The notes below the pieces were generated by a model, which did not search any database, had not been told where the DNA came from, and saw only the letters and a list, made by a program, of their open reading frames with translations. From CAVYHX01 sp963768415 (GTDB lineage Bacteria; Pseudomonadota; Gammaproteobacteria; UBA9214), in NCBI GenBank assembly GCA_963768415.1, contig CAVYHX010000040.1:1-64000 (forward strand): DNA of 64,000 nucleotides. The letters are read 5' to 3'. Positions 56,607 to 64,000 of this stretch are shown piece by piece. The position numbers and the translations under genes are program-made. Position 1 is the stretch's first letter, and every line of letters starts with the position of its first letter.

Positions 56607-57194
56607 TTAGGCTGAATCGAGCATGCCCACGACTTGCTTGATGGTCTTGCCAAGCGCCGCCCTGGGAAAATTGGCCTTGCCCAGCACCATCATCCCGGCC
56701 ATGGTCGTCGCGATGGTATTGGCCATACAACCGGCATCCAGATCAGCGGGGAGTGCACCCGCCTTCCTGGCTTTAACCAGGCGTGCCTGCAGTCCTGTCT
56801 TCAGGTCCCGCATGGACTGCTCCAGGGAAACCCTCGACTCCTGCGTGTGTTGCCCGCTTTCCAGCACGGAAAGCACAACCAGGCAACCACCCGGCGTATC
56901 GTCGTCATAATGGATATCCAGCGCGGCGTTCAGCATGCGCCGTACTCCTTCCCTGATATCGGGGGTGCTGTCCAGGCGGCTGAACAGCGCGGCCAGCACA
57001 GATTCCTTGTAACAGGTAATGACCCGGTTGAATAACTGGCGCTTGTTGCCGAACGCATTGTAGATGCTGGTGCGCTTGAGACCCATGGCGTCTTCAAGGG
57101 CCTGCATCGACGTACCCTCGTAGCCTTTCTCCCAGAACACAAGCATGGCGGTCAGCAGTGCCTGCCGCTCGTCGAATTGTTTGGTCCTGGCCAT
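56607..57194 (-). CDS. TetR-family repressor
   Basis: 195 residues. The N-terminal helix-turn-helix (~8-55) reads ALLTAMLVFWEKGYEGTSMQ and LKRTSIYNAFGNKRQLF. C-terminal ligand domain with PGGCLVVLSVLE, as in the AcrR/TetR_C subgroup. It is transcribed away from tusA-dsrE2 and the shared spacer has two matching palindromes, so it very probably represses both directions. The inducer is unknown; a sulfur compound is a fair guess from context. Confidence 0.93.
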   Translation of the reverse strand: MARTKQFDERQALLTAMLVFWEKGYEGTSMQALEDAMGLKRTSIYNAFGNKRQLFNRVITCYKESVLAALFSRLDSTPDIREGVRRMLNAALDIHYDDDTPGGCLVVLSVLESGQHTQESRVSLEQSMRDLKTGLQARLVKARKAGALPADLDAGCMANTIATTMAGMMVLGKANFPRAALGKTIKQVVGMLDSA

Positions 57195-57228
57195 AATGGT
57201 ATCGGTATATCCGCCTTCACCGACAATA

Positions 57229-57246
57229 TTATACTAATCGGTACAA
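57229..57246. promoter_or_regulatory. Putative TetR operator 1
   Basis: TTATACTAATCGGTACAA matches operator 2 at 15 of 18 positions and lies 34 bases before the tetR start, where it could block tetR transcription. Confidence 0.6.
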
Positions 57247-57252
57247 AATAGC

Positions 57253-57258
57253 TTGACA
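57253..57258 (+). promoter_or_regulatory. -35 box of the tusA-dsrE2 promoter
   Basis: TTGACA, a perfect -35 hexamer, lies between the two operator-like palindromes. A weak -10 (TATTGG or a TATATT a little further on) is covered by or adjacent to operator 2. Exact -10 uncertain. Confidence 0.5.
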
Positions 57259-57285
57259 ACATCAGTATTATCGCATATTGGTATA

Positions 57286-57303
57286 TTGTACTGTTCGGTA
57301 CAA
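57286..57303. promoter_or_regulatory. Putative TetR operator 2
   Basis: TTGTACTGTTCGGTACAA, inverted repeat TTGTAC...GTACAA with 6-base centre, 57 bases from operator 1 and 19 before the tusA ATG, so bound repressor would block initiation. Confidence 0.7.
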
Positions 57304-57322
57304 TTAATATACGGAGGCGCTT

Positions 57323-57553
57323 ATGTCTGCAGTAGCTGAAAGACTCGACGCACGCGGTATGAACTGCCCGCTACCCATCCTGAAGACACGCAAGGCCTTA
57401 AACCAGCTCAATGCCGGTGAACTACTCGAGGTCACCGCCAGCGACCCCGGCTCGGTAAAGGACATGGACGCGTTCTGCACACAGACCGGTAATCGCCTGG
57501 TCTCCAGCGCGGAGGCGGAAAACAGTTACGTATTTCTGATCGAAAAATCCTGA
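57323..57553 (+). CDS. tusA: Sulfur carrier protein TusA
   Basis: 76 residues, the full TusA length. LDARGMNCPLPILKTRKALNQL holds the sulfur-accepting Cys in the CPxP motif. GGAGG lies before the ATG. In sulfur oxidisers TusA-DsrE2 pairs shuttle persulfide sulfur to the oxidation machinery; in other cells TusA feeds tRNA thiolation. Confidence 0.95.
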   Translation: MSAVAERLDARGMNCPLPILKTRKALNQLNAGELLEVTASDPGSVKDMDAFCTQTGNRLVSSAEAENSYVFLIEKS

Positions 57554-57581
57554 TGAACGACGCACACAACGGAGAGATGCC

Positions 57582-58223
57582 ATGAGTGACATGAACCTTG
57601 CTGCAACCGCTGACCAGTCTGCCGCGCTACCGGGTATGGGAGATAACGCGGATGCGTGGCTGGATAAAAAACTGAATGAGCTGTTACCGAAAAAGCTTGC
57701 AGAGATCGAGGCACAGAAGACACCGTCCATGTCGATCATTGCCACCAAGGGCACGCTGGACTGGGCGTATCCGCCGTTTATTCTTGCCTCCACAGCGGCC
57801 GCGCTTGGCTGGGAGGTGGATGTGTTCTTTACCTTCTACGGGCTGCTGTTGCTGAAGAAGGAAATCGACGCGGATGTCAGTCCGCTGGGTAACCCGGCCA
57901 TGCCGATGAAGATGCCGTTTGGTCCGAAGTGGTTCCAGGATTTTTCCTGGCCGATGCCCAACCTGATCATGGCGGGTATCCCCGGTTTCGAGAAGGTCGC
58001 CACGGGCCTGATGAAGAAGACCTTCAAGAACAAGGGAGTCGCAACGGTAGAAGAGCTGCGCAGCCTGTGCCTGGAGGCGGATGTCAAGATGGTGGCCTGC
58101 CAGATGACGGTGGATGTGTTCGGCTTCGATGCCAGCGAATTCATCCCCGAGGTCACGGACTTTGTCGGCGCCACCTCGTTCCTGCCGGTCGCACAGAAAT
58201 CAGACGTCTGCCTGTTTATCTAG
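57582..58223 (+). CDS. DsrE2-like sulfurtransferase (DsrE/F/H family)
   Basis: 213 residues. An N-terminal leader with helix (LDKKLNELLPKKLAEIEAQK) is followed by the DsrE fold: PSMSIIATKGTLDWAYPPFILASTAAALGWE type, VDVFFTFYGLLLLKK, and the Cys in VKMVACQMTVDVFGF as the likely sulfur acceptor. Located 28 bases after tusA. No rhodanese gene is in the cluster, unlike the common rhd-tusA-dsrE2 arrangement. Confidence 0.93.
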   Translation: MSDMNLAATADQSAALPGMGDNADAWLDKKLNELLPKKLAEIEAQKTPSMSIIATKGTLDWAYPPFILASTAAALGWEVDVFFTFYGLLLLKKEIDADVSPLGNPAMPMKMPFGPKWFQDFSWPMPNLIMAGIPGFEKVATGLMKKTFKNKGVATVEELRSLCLEADVKMVACQMTVDVFGFDASEFIPEVTDFVGATSFLPVAQKSDVCLFI

Positions 58224-58243
58224 GATGCTCTGACACATCCACA

Positions 58244-58275
58244 TATCCCGTCATTGCGAACGCAATGACGGGATA
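58244..58275 (+). terminator. Perfect 15-bp hairpin after dsrE2
   Basis: TATCCCGTCATTGCG-AA-CGCAATGACGGGATA: a perfect inverted repeat with a two-base loop, 20 bases after the dsrE2 stop. It lacks a T run; it may stop or protect the tusA-dsrE2 transcript. Confidence 0.55.
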
Positions 58276-58324
58276 AACATTCAGGATCTTCCCCTGCTTG
58301 AGTGGGTAACACATCAATTTAGAC

Positions 58325-58688
58325 GCGACGCATGCCTGCTGCTGGCAAGGTTGCTGGCCGAATGAATTCGGCCCTACTCAATCAGACCTGTAGGGTCGAA
58401 TTCATTCGACCAGCGGGATTTCATCGTCATTGAATCAAACCTGTAGGGTCGAATTCATTCGGCCAGCGGGATTTCATCGTCATTGAATCAAACCTGTAGG
58501 GTCGAATTCATTCGGCCAGCGGGATTTCATCGTCATTGAATCAAACCTGTAGGGTCGAATTGCATTCGGCCAGCGGGATTTCATCGTCATTGAATCAAAC
58601 CTGTAGGGTCGAATTCATTCGGCCAGGGATTTCATCATCATCTGTCAGCCAGATGCAGTTGTTGGCCGAATGAATTCGACCCTACTAC
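58325..58688. repeat. 53-bp repeat island C
   Basis: Five direct units start at 58393, 58446, 58499, 58552 and 58606 (period 53, once 54 through an extra base in GAATTGCATTC). Opposite-oriented units flank them at ~58350 and ~58660. The left border (GCATGCCTGCTGCTGGCAAG) and right border (CAGCCAGATGCAGTTGTTGG) match island B, so both are copies of one composite element. No gene lies in 58224-58756. Confidence 0.93.
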
Positions 58689-58756
58689 CCATTCGATTCG
58701 GGGAAAAGCCGACAATCATACTGCCGCCTGCACGCCGGAAAAATCAGCTGATTCGA

Positions 58757-59665
58757 TCAACTGCCGATGCGTATCGAATCAGGCAGACTGATGTCCATCT
58801 CGATCGGCAAATGGTCCGAGAGCGAATAATTCAGCGCATTGACGCGATCGACCTTGAGCGTCGGGGTTACCAGGATGTGGTCGATATTGCGATGCGGCCG
58901 CCAGCTTGGAAAGGTGTCCAGCCCGTGAAACGGTTCGCTCATCAGGGTACGGTTGATCAGATACTCCATCTCGGCGCTGTTCGAGTGACAGTTCAAGTCG
59001 CCCATCACGATAACGTGGCGGTATTCATTGACGATCTCGCTGATGTAGTCAAGCTGTTTCAGGCGGGTACGCCGTCCCAGCGCCAGGTGCAATATCAGTA
59101 CGACCAGTGATTCCTTGCGCGAGCCAAAGCGAATGAACAACGCACCCCGCCCCGGTATACGGCCTGGCAGTCGGTGCTCGACGATTTCAGATGGTTTGAA
59201 ACGTGTGATAAGTCCGGTGCTGTGGCTGGCCAGGCGTCCGATACGGCGGTTGGTCTGGTCATACCAGAACGGCAGGCTCGCTTTTTCGCTCAGATACTGC
59301 GTCAGATTGACGAAGCCGCTGCGCATGCTGCCGGCGTCGAGCTCCTGTAATCCGACAATGTCATAGTCGCTGATCAGGCGTGCGATGCGATCCAGATTGC
59401 TGAAGCGCTGTCCGTGCGGCAGCACATGTTTCCAGCTCTGGGTGATGTAGTGCCGGTACCTTGCCGTACTGATGCCGGCCTGGACGTTATAACTGAGCAG
59501 CCGCAGACGCTGTGCCCTGGTTGGCTTCCGCGCTGTCTGTATCGCGGTGCTGCCCGTGTCCGTATAACTGGTCTGGCTGCATCTGGCATTCCGGAAATTC
59601 CGCTGGCGCCCTGGATTTACTCGACTGCTTCCGCTGACAACCTGTTCACCGGCATCTAGCTGCAC
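58757..59665 (-). CDS. Endonuclease/exonuclease/phosphatase family protein
   Basis: About 302 residues if started at the GTG at 59665, which overlaps the end of dsbA; the open frame reaches 59782 and there is no ATG/GTG/TTG between 59665 and the conserved core, so the start is uncertain. EEP motifs: RLRLLSYNVQAG, YDIVGLQELDAGS (metal-binding Glu), VIVMGDLNCHSNS (catalytic Asp/Asn), NIDHILVTP and SLSDHLPIEMDI (catalytic Asp-His). Could cleave nucleic acid or a phospho-substrate. In related genomes such a gene also follows dsbA. Confidence 0.87.
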   Translation of the reverse strand: MQLDAGEQVVSGSSRVNPGRQRNFRNARCSQTSYTDTGSTAIQTARKPTRAQRLRLLSYNVQAGISTARYRHYITQSWKHVLPHGQRFSNLDRIARLISDYDIVGLQELDAGSMRSGFVNLTQYLSEKASLPFWYDQTNRRIGRLASHSTGLITRFKPSEIVEHRLPGRIPGRGALFIRFGSRKESLVVLILHLALGRRTRLKQLDYISEIVNEYRHVIVMGDLNCHSNSAEMEYLINRTLMSEPFHGLDTFPSWRPHRNIDHILVTPTLKVDRVNALNYSLSDHLPIEMDISLPDSIRIGS

Positions 59666-60285
59666 GCTCCAGCGTGACAAGATAATCCACCACATCGATA
59701 ATCTGGGCATTACCACCCGCCCGACTGCCGCTGGTACTGAACTTGCCATTGACGACCAGGGTAGGGACACCGGTGAGTGCATAGCGCTTGGTCATCAACC
59801 GGGAATTGTTCAGCTTCACCGCCACGGCAAAGGAATTGAATGTCCTGGTGAAATCCTCTTTGGAAACACCTTGCTCGGCAAAAAAGGCCTGCAGCGCGGC
59901 CTCGTCCTTGATCTTCTGACGCTTGACATGCAGCACCTTGAACAAGGCGGTATGGGTTTTGTCGAGCACACCCAGCAATTCGGCGACGTAGTAGGCCTTT
60001 GTCAGTAATTCCCAGCTTGCGCCCAGTACTGGCCGGGATGCGCACAAACTCCACGTCATCCGGCTTGTTCTCCTGCCACTTGTCAAGATATGGCTCCAGA
60101 TGGAAGCAATGCGGGCAACCGTACCAGAACAATTCCACCACCTCGATGCGGTCTTCTGTGGAGGTCGGCTGCGGCGTCGCCAGGCGCACATACTCGGTGC
60201 CTTCCTTGTAGTCTTTGGCCTGGGCCGCAGATGTGGCGCATACAGCGAGCAACAGGGCAAGCAACCATCGGTTTACAGTTTTCAT
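59646..60285 (-). CDS. dsbA: Thiol:disulfide interchange protein DsbA (frame interrupted)
   Basis: Corrected length 212. Signal peptide MKTVNRWLLALLLAVCATSAAQA, active site CPHC in VVELFWYGCPHCFHLEP, cis-Pro in TGVPTLVVNGK. One extra C at ~60032 (GGCC) breaks the frame after FVRIP; without it AVLGASWELLTKAYYVAEL continues. Introduces disulfides in periplasmic proteins, which would include the Cys-containing pilins encoded in this window. Confidence 0.94.
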
Positions 60286-60474
60286 CGAGAAACTCCTGAA
60301 TCAGTCTTACTGCGGGGGTAAATGACCCCGGATATGGTAACTATCCGGAAAACGGACCCGGACAGAAACATAGTAACGCCGGCAGCAGTAAAAGGGTGAC
60401 ACGCGGGGCGTTTATCTTCTGCTTACCAGGATAGCCCTGATTGCAGGGCCGGAAGGTCTTCAATACGCTAGCGC

Positions 60475-61086
60475 CTAATGCAGGCCCTGAATATAACTGG
60501 CAACCGAGCGGATTTCACGATCCGTCATGCGTGCCGCCAGGATCTGCATCATCTTCTTGGCGTTCTCATTGACCCGGTTGCCGCTGGCAAATCCACGCAA
60601 CTGGTTTTCGGTATATTTTGCATGTTGACCCCGCAGGGCCGGATATCTGGCAGCCGGGTTGCCCGCGCCGCTGGGCCCATGACATCCCATACAGGGCGCC
60701 ACACCGCTTTCTGCGTTACCGCTCCGGTAAATCTTCTGGCCGAATTCCACCAGCTCCGGATCCGCGGCACCGATGGTGGACTTCTGGCTGGCATAATACG
60801 CAGCAATATCTTGCTGGTCCTGCGCGCTCAATCCGGCCGCCATCGGCTTCATAGTGGTATTCTCGCGTTCGCCCTGCACAAAATATCCCAGTTGCTTGAC
60901 CAGGTACTCTTCATGCTGGCCAGCCAGTTTTGGCCATTCGGGATTTACACTGTTACCGTCAGGGCCGTGGCAGGCGGCGCAACTGGCCGACTTGACCTTG
61001 CCGGCTTCCGGGTTACCGGCGGCCTGAACCGTACCCAGCAGGGCAAAGGCGAGTAAAGTAATTGCGATGGCTAACCAGTTCTTCAT
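60475..61086 (-). CDS. Di-haem cytochrome c4
   Basis: 203 residues from the ATG at 61086, which opens a signal peptide (MKNWLAIAITLLAFALLGTVQA); the frame is open further but without sense. Two haem-binding sites CAACH and CMGCH, each followed by a Met-ligand region (MKPMAAGLS, KKMMQILAARM). Two-domain c4 type, periplasmic electron carrier to terminal oxidases. The spacer 60286-60474 to dsbA has no further gene. Confidence 0.93.
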   Translation of the reverse strand: MKNWLAIAITLLAFALLGTVQAAGNPEAGKVKSASCAACHGPDGNSVNPEWPKLAGQHEEYLVKQLGYFVQGERENTTMKPMAAGLSAQDQQDIAAYYASQKSTIGAADPELVEFGQKIYRSGNAESGVAPCMGCHGPSGAGNPAARYPALRGQHAKYTENQLRGFASGNRVNENAKKMMQILAARMTDREIRSVASYIQGLH

Positions 61087-61344
61087 TTCAGACCTGCTCC
61101 TGTATCCGCCTGCCCGGCTGCTGCGGTCACCGCGGCTGGCGGTGAATGGAAGCCGCGACCGCGCCGGTGAACAAACGGGCAAAAAAAGGGTTCTTTTTAT
61201 ACCTGTCAGGGAACCGGGGGTCAACCACAGGTGCCGCATGGTAGCCGACAAGTCCATAAAAACAAAACGTCTTTTCAAGGCGGCCGGGGACGCGTTTACT
61301 GCACGCCTGGCAGCAACGTCGCCCGGACCTGCCCGACTTGCGCC

Positions 61345-61980
61345 ATGAATAATCACTATCAACAGACCCGATTTATACTCGGTGCACCCGATGTCCAGCG
61401 GGCACCGTCCGATATCGGCGCGGAAGTGGCCTTTGCCGGCCGCTCCAATTCCGGCAAATCCAGCGCCTTGAACATCATTACCGGGCAACGTTCCCTGGCG
61501 CGGACCAGCAAGGCACCGGGGCGCACACGGGAAATCAATTTTTTTCTGGTCAGGGACCAGCTCCGCCTGGTCGATCTGCCCGGTTACGGGTATGCCAAGG
61601 TCGCGCAAACCATGAAGCAGCAGTGGCAGCGCAACATCGCCCGCTACCTGGAGAGCCGCCGCTCACTCTGCGGTGTCATCCTGCTGATGGACGTGCGCCA
61701 CCCGCTGAAGGAGATCGACCGGCAACTGCTGAGCTGGTGCCAGGCTGCCAGCCTGGACACCCATATCCTGCTGACCAAGGCCGACAAACTCAAGCGCGGC
61801 CCGGCCAAGACCACACTGCTGGAGGTGCGCCGTCAACTTTCCGGCTTGCATCCAGACGCTACCGTCCAGTTGTTCTCCGCGCACACCCGTGCCGGTTGTG
61901 ACGAAGTCCAGCAGGTCCTGGATCGATGGCTGGGCATCGACCCGGACCCACAGCCCGGGAATCCGGCCCCGGAGACCTAA
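61345..61980 (+). CDS. engB: Ribosome biogenesis GTPase EngB (YihA/YsxC)
   Basis: 211 residues. G1 GRSNSGKSSALN, G2 TSKAPGRTREINFF, G3 LVDLPGYGYAK, G4 LLTKADKL. Needed for large-subunit assembly. Divergent from cytochrome c4 and convergent with polA, as in other gammaproteobacteria. The spacer 61087-61344 shows no other gene. Confidence 0.96.
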   Translation: MNNHYQQTRFILGAPDVQRAPSDIGAEVAFAGRSNSGKSSALNIITGQRSLARTSKAPGRTREINFFLVRDQLRLVDLPGYGYAKVAQTMKQQWQRNIARYLESRRSLCGVILLMDVRHPLKEIDRQLLSWCQAASLDTHILLTKADKLKRGPAKTTLLEVRRQLSGLHPDATVQLFSAHTRAGCDEVQQVLDRWLGIDPDPQPGNPAPET

Positions 61981-62049
61981 AAAGAGATAATCGCCTTTAG
62001 AAACATTTCGCGTCTTATAAAGACATTTAATCTCTTTTAATTCCTTTTT

Positions 62050-62094
62050 TTAAAATAAAAGAAACCCCGGCATAAGGGGGGCATGCCGGGGTTT
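62050..62094 (-). terminator. Rho-independent terminator at the end of the candidate small RNA
   Basis: AAACCCCGGCAT - 9-base loop - ATGCCGGGGTTT, a perfect 12-bp stem, followed on the minus strand by CTTTTATTTTA. T-rich tail and stem fit intrinsic termination toward engB; in the other direction the T tract is weak. Confidence 0.8.
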
Positions 62095-62190
62095 AAATTA
62101 CCTGGCCCTTATGAAACCAGGTAGGAGGAAGCCCGCTCAGGGAGGGGAGCGGGTGAGCACCGTGGTGCTCAAAAAATGAGACTTTGTCTT
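62052..62190 (-). ncRNA. Candidate small RNA in the Spot 42/ErsA position (polA-engB spacer)
   Basis: On the minus strand, downstream of polA and convergent with engB, there are in series a small stem (AGAC-AAA-GTCT), GAGCACC-AC-GGTGCTC, CCCGCTC...GAGCGGG, an unpaired C/U-rich CTTCCTCCT stretch, TACCTGG...CCAGGTA, and a terminator. The same genomic place holds Spot 42 in enterics and ErsA in Pseudomonas. The C/U-rich loop could pair with ribosome sites. I see no sequence identity to those RNAs and no clear promoter, so the call rests on position and structure. Confidence 0.45.
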
Positions 62191-62317
62191 AATGTGATAG
62201 TTCAATCCGCGGCGCCCATTTTTTAGAAATTTTCGCGGCGCCCCAGAAAACCCTGCCATACCCAAAGACCCATGGACGGACCGGACATATTGGGCGATGG
62301 CATTCGAATGGAAAATC

Positions 62318-62516
62318 CTGTTTGTTGGGCACGCTGCGCTTTGCCCAAACTGCATATTCCTGTCGTGGCGTCCTTACGGAGGCTGGAATGATGGGGAGGT
62401 GTTTATCTCAGCCGGGCTGGCATGCCTTGTTGTTGGGCACGTCGCTGCGCTCCTTTGCCCAACCTACAGTAACGAACTGCAATGTAGGTTGGGCAAAGCG
62501 CAGCGTGCCCAACAAT
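62318..62516. repeat. GTTGGGC-type extragenic repeats, partly a large inverted repeat
   Basis: Three copies of an element bounded by TGTTGGGCACG and TTTGCCCAACCTACA. The copies at 62430-62467 and 62482-62514 are inverted to each other with ~14 bases between them, so transcripts leaving polA can fold into a long hairpin. Fragments of the same element occur near 24.9-25.1 kb. Confidence 0.75.
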
Positions 62517-62537
62517 TTATACTCTACAATTAACAAG

Positions 62538-64000
62538 TTAGTGCGCCTCGTCCCAGTTGGCACCCACGCCGATATCCACCACCAGCGGCACCTGCAGTTG
62601 CGCCGCAGCGGTCATGTGCTGCCTGATCGGTTCCCGGGCGGCATCGACATCGCGGGCGCCGACCTCGAAGACCAGCTCGTCATGCACCTGCATGATCATG
62701 GTGATATCGAGGCCGGTGCCCGCTGCGAGCCAGGCATGGAGCTCGATCATGGCGCGCTTGATAATGTCGGCCGCGGTCCCCTGCATGGGGGCGTTGATGG
62801 CGGTACGCTCGGCGGCGGCCCGGCGCTGACCGTTGCGCGCCTTGATATCCGGCAGGTACAGGCGCCGGCCATACACCGTCTCGATATAACCCTGTTGCCG
62901 CGCCTGTTCACGGGTGGTTTCCATGTAGGCATAGACGCCCGGATAGCGCTCGAAATACAGGTCGATATACTCCTGCGCCGCACCGCGCGCGATGCCCAGT
63001 TGCCGCGCCAGCCCGAAGGCCGACATGCCATAGATGAGGCCGAAATTGATTGCCTTGGCCGAACGGCGCTGCTCGCCGACACTTGCTCCGGCGCCACCCC
63101 GAATACCTCAGCGGCCGTCGCGCGGTGCACGTCCTCGCCGGCCGCAAAGGCCTTCAACAAGCCTGCGTCCGCGGACAGGTGGGCCATAATGCGCAGCTCG
63201 ATCTGGGAATAGTCGGCCGCCAGCAATACCTTGCCTGGCGGGGCCACGAAGGCCTGGCGAATACGCCGGCCTTCCTCGGTGCGCACCGGGATGTTCTGCA
63301 GATTCGGGTCGGACGATGACAGCCGCCCGGTGGCCGCGACCGCCTGATGATAGGAGGTATGTACCCGGCCCGTCGCGGCATTCGACCTGCAGCGGCAATT
63401 TATCGGTGTAGGTCGACTTGAGCTTGCTGAACGAGCGGTACTCGAGTATCAGGCGCGGCAGCGGATAATCGAGCGCCAGTTCCTGCAGGACGGATTCGGC
63501 CGTGGACGGGGCGCCCTTGGGGGTCTTGGCCAGTACCGGCAACTGCAGCTTGTCGAACAGCAGCTCCTGGATCTGCTTGGGCGAGCCCAGATTGAAGGGT
63601 TGTCCGGCCTCGCGGTGGGCCTCCTGCTCGATCGCGCTGATGCGCCCGGCCAGCTCCCGGCTCTGGGTTGCCAGCATGCCGGTGTCGATGGCCACACCGG
63701 CCTGTTCCATATCGGAGAGCACCACCACCAGCGGCAACTCGATCTCGTTGTAGATCTTCTCCAGCGCGGGCTCCGCGGTCAGCGTGGGCCACATGGCCTG
63801 GTGCAGACGCAGGGTGATGTCGGCATCCTCCGCTGCATAGGGGGCGGCGGACTCGAGCGGCACTTCATTGAAGCCCAGCTGTTTGGCACCCTTGCCGGCG
63901 ACATCCTCGTACTTGATATTGGTATGGTCCAGGTACTTCAGGGCAACGGATTTTCGTTTCCGATCACTTCGATTTTACCCAGCTTGCCCTCTACCACTTG
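62538..64000 (-). CDS. polA: DNA polymerase I, C-terminal part (frame interrupted; 5' end outside window)
   Basis: The visible part covers the end of the 3'-5' exonuclease-like domain and the whole polymerase domain. Motif A is LLAADYSQIELRIMAHLS, the O-helix is RSAKAINFGLIYGMSAFGLA, and motif C is MIMQVHDELVFEV. One extra base at ~63383 (QVEC..., corrected to NAATGRVHTSYHQAV) and one missing base near 63078 (EQVS then GEQRRSAKAINFG) break the frame. A further shift near 63950 is likely, beyond which the reading no longer looks like PolA. Essential for repair and Okazaki fragment processing, so an intact gene is expected in the cell. Confidence 0.93.

Noticed and set aside
62322..63212. 296-residue plus-strand ORF
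   Set aside because: Antisense to polA, whose conserved motifs are unambiguous on the minus strand.

Overview
The window reads as the chromosome of a moderately GC-rich gammaproteobacterium. It carries polar-flagellum genes (FlhF/FleN, sigma-54 promoters, several flagellins), a complete MSHA-type type IV pilus operon, TusA/DsrE2 sulfur-relay proteins, and the gammaproteobacterial order polA - engB - cytochrome c4 - dsbA - endo/exonuclease. A sulfur-metabolising relative of the Chromatiales fits, but that is inference and no species is assigned.

Layout. 1-6.7 kb (+): two tandem chemoreceptors, a STAS protein, CheR, CheB, a CheY-like receiver and a CheC/CheX-like protein. 6.9-7.1 kb: a 53-bp repeat island. 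7.2-13.3 kb (mostly -): an HDOD-GGDEF protein, a SPOR protein, a 60-residue ORF on +, a secreted protein, fleN and flhF. 13.4-20.9 kb (-): flhA, flhB, fliR-Q-P-O-N-M-L behind a sigma-54 promoter. 21.3-24.9 kb (+): a CHASE-PAS-GGDEF-EAL protein. 25.3-33.1 kb (-): fliK-J-I-H-G-F-E behind a second sigma-54 promoter, then a FleR-like activator without a receiver domain, behind a third. 33.5-40 kb: an unrelated small gene, fliT, fliS, a second 53-bp repeat island, fliD, flaG and three tandem flagellins whose leaders share a hairpin. 40.3-41 kb (+): a J-domain/zinc-ribbon/PilZ protein. 41.2-54.1 kb (+): the msh operon behind a fourth sigma-54-like site, containing an MshP-like minor pilin fused to a seven-repeat propeller, and ending with the PilM-like mshI. 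54.3-56.2 kb (-): HDOD protein and pentapeptide-repeat/ion-channel fusion. 56.6-58.2 kb: tetR divergent from tusA-dsrE2 with paired operators. 58.3-58.7 kb: third 53-bp repeat island. 58.8-64 kb: EEP nuclease-like gene, dsbA, cytochrome c4, engB (+), a candidate small RNA in the Spot 42/ErsA position, and the 3' part of polA.

How it fits together. Most of the window concerns surface motility and attachment: chemotaxis adaptation, flagellar export and basal body, filament, MSHA pilus, and several c-di-GMP proteins (HDOD-GGDEF, GGDEF-EAL, PilZ). Four sigma-54-type -24/-12 sites in front of flagellar and pilus operons suggest shared control of flagella and MSHA.

Caution on quality. About twenty single-base insertions and a few apparent deletions interrupt otherwise intact genes (cheB, the cheY-like gene, the cheX-like gene, flhA, fliN, fliK, fliI, one fliC, the J/PilZ gene, mshE six times, mshG, mshC, mshP, dsbA, polA). 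Many sit beside CAG/CTG. Because essential polA and most export genes are hit, I treat these as sequence errors and give frame-joined coordinates.
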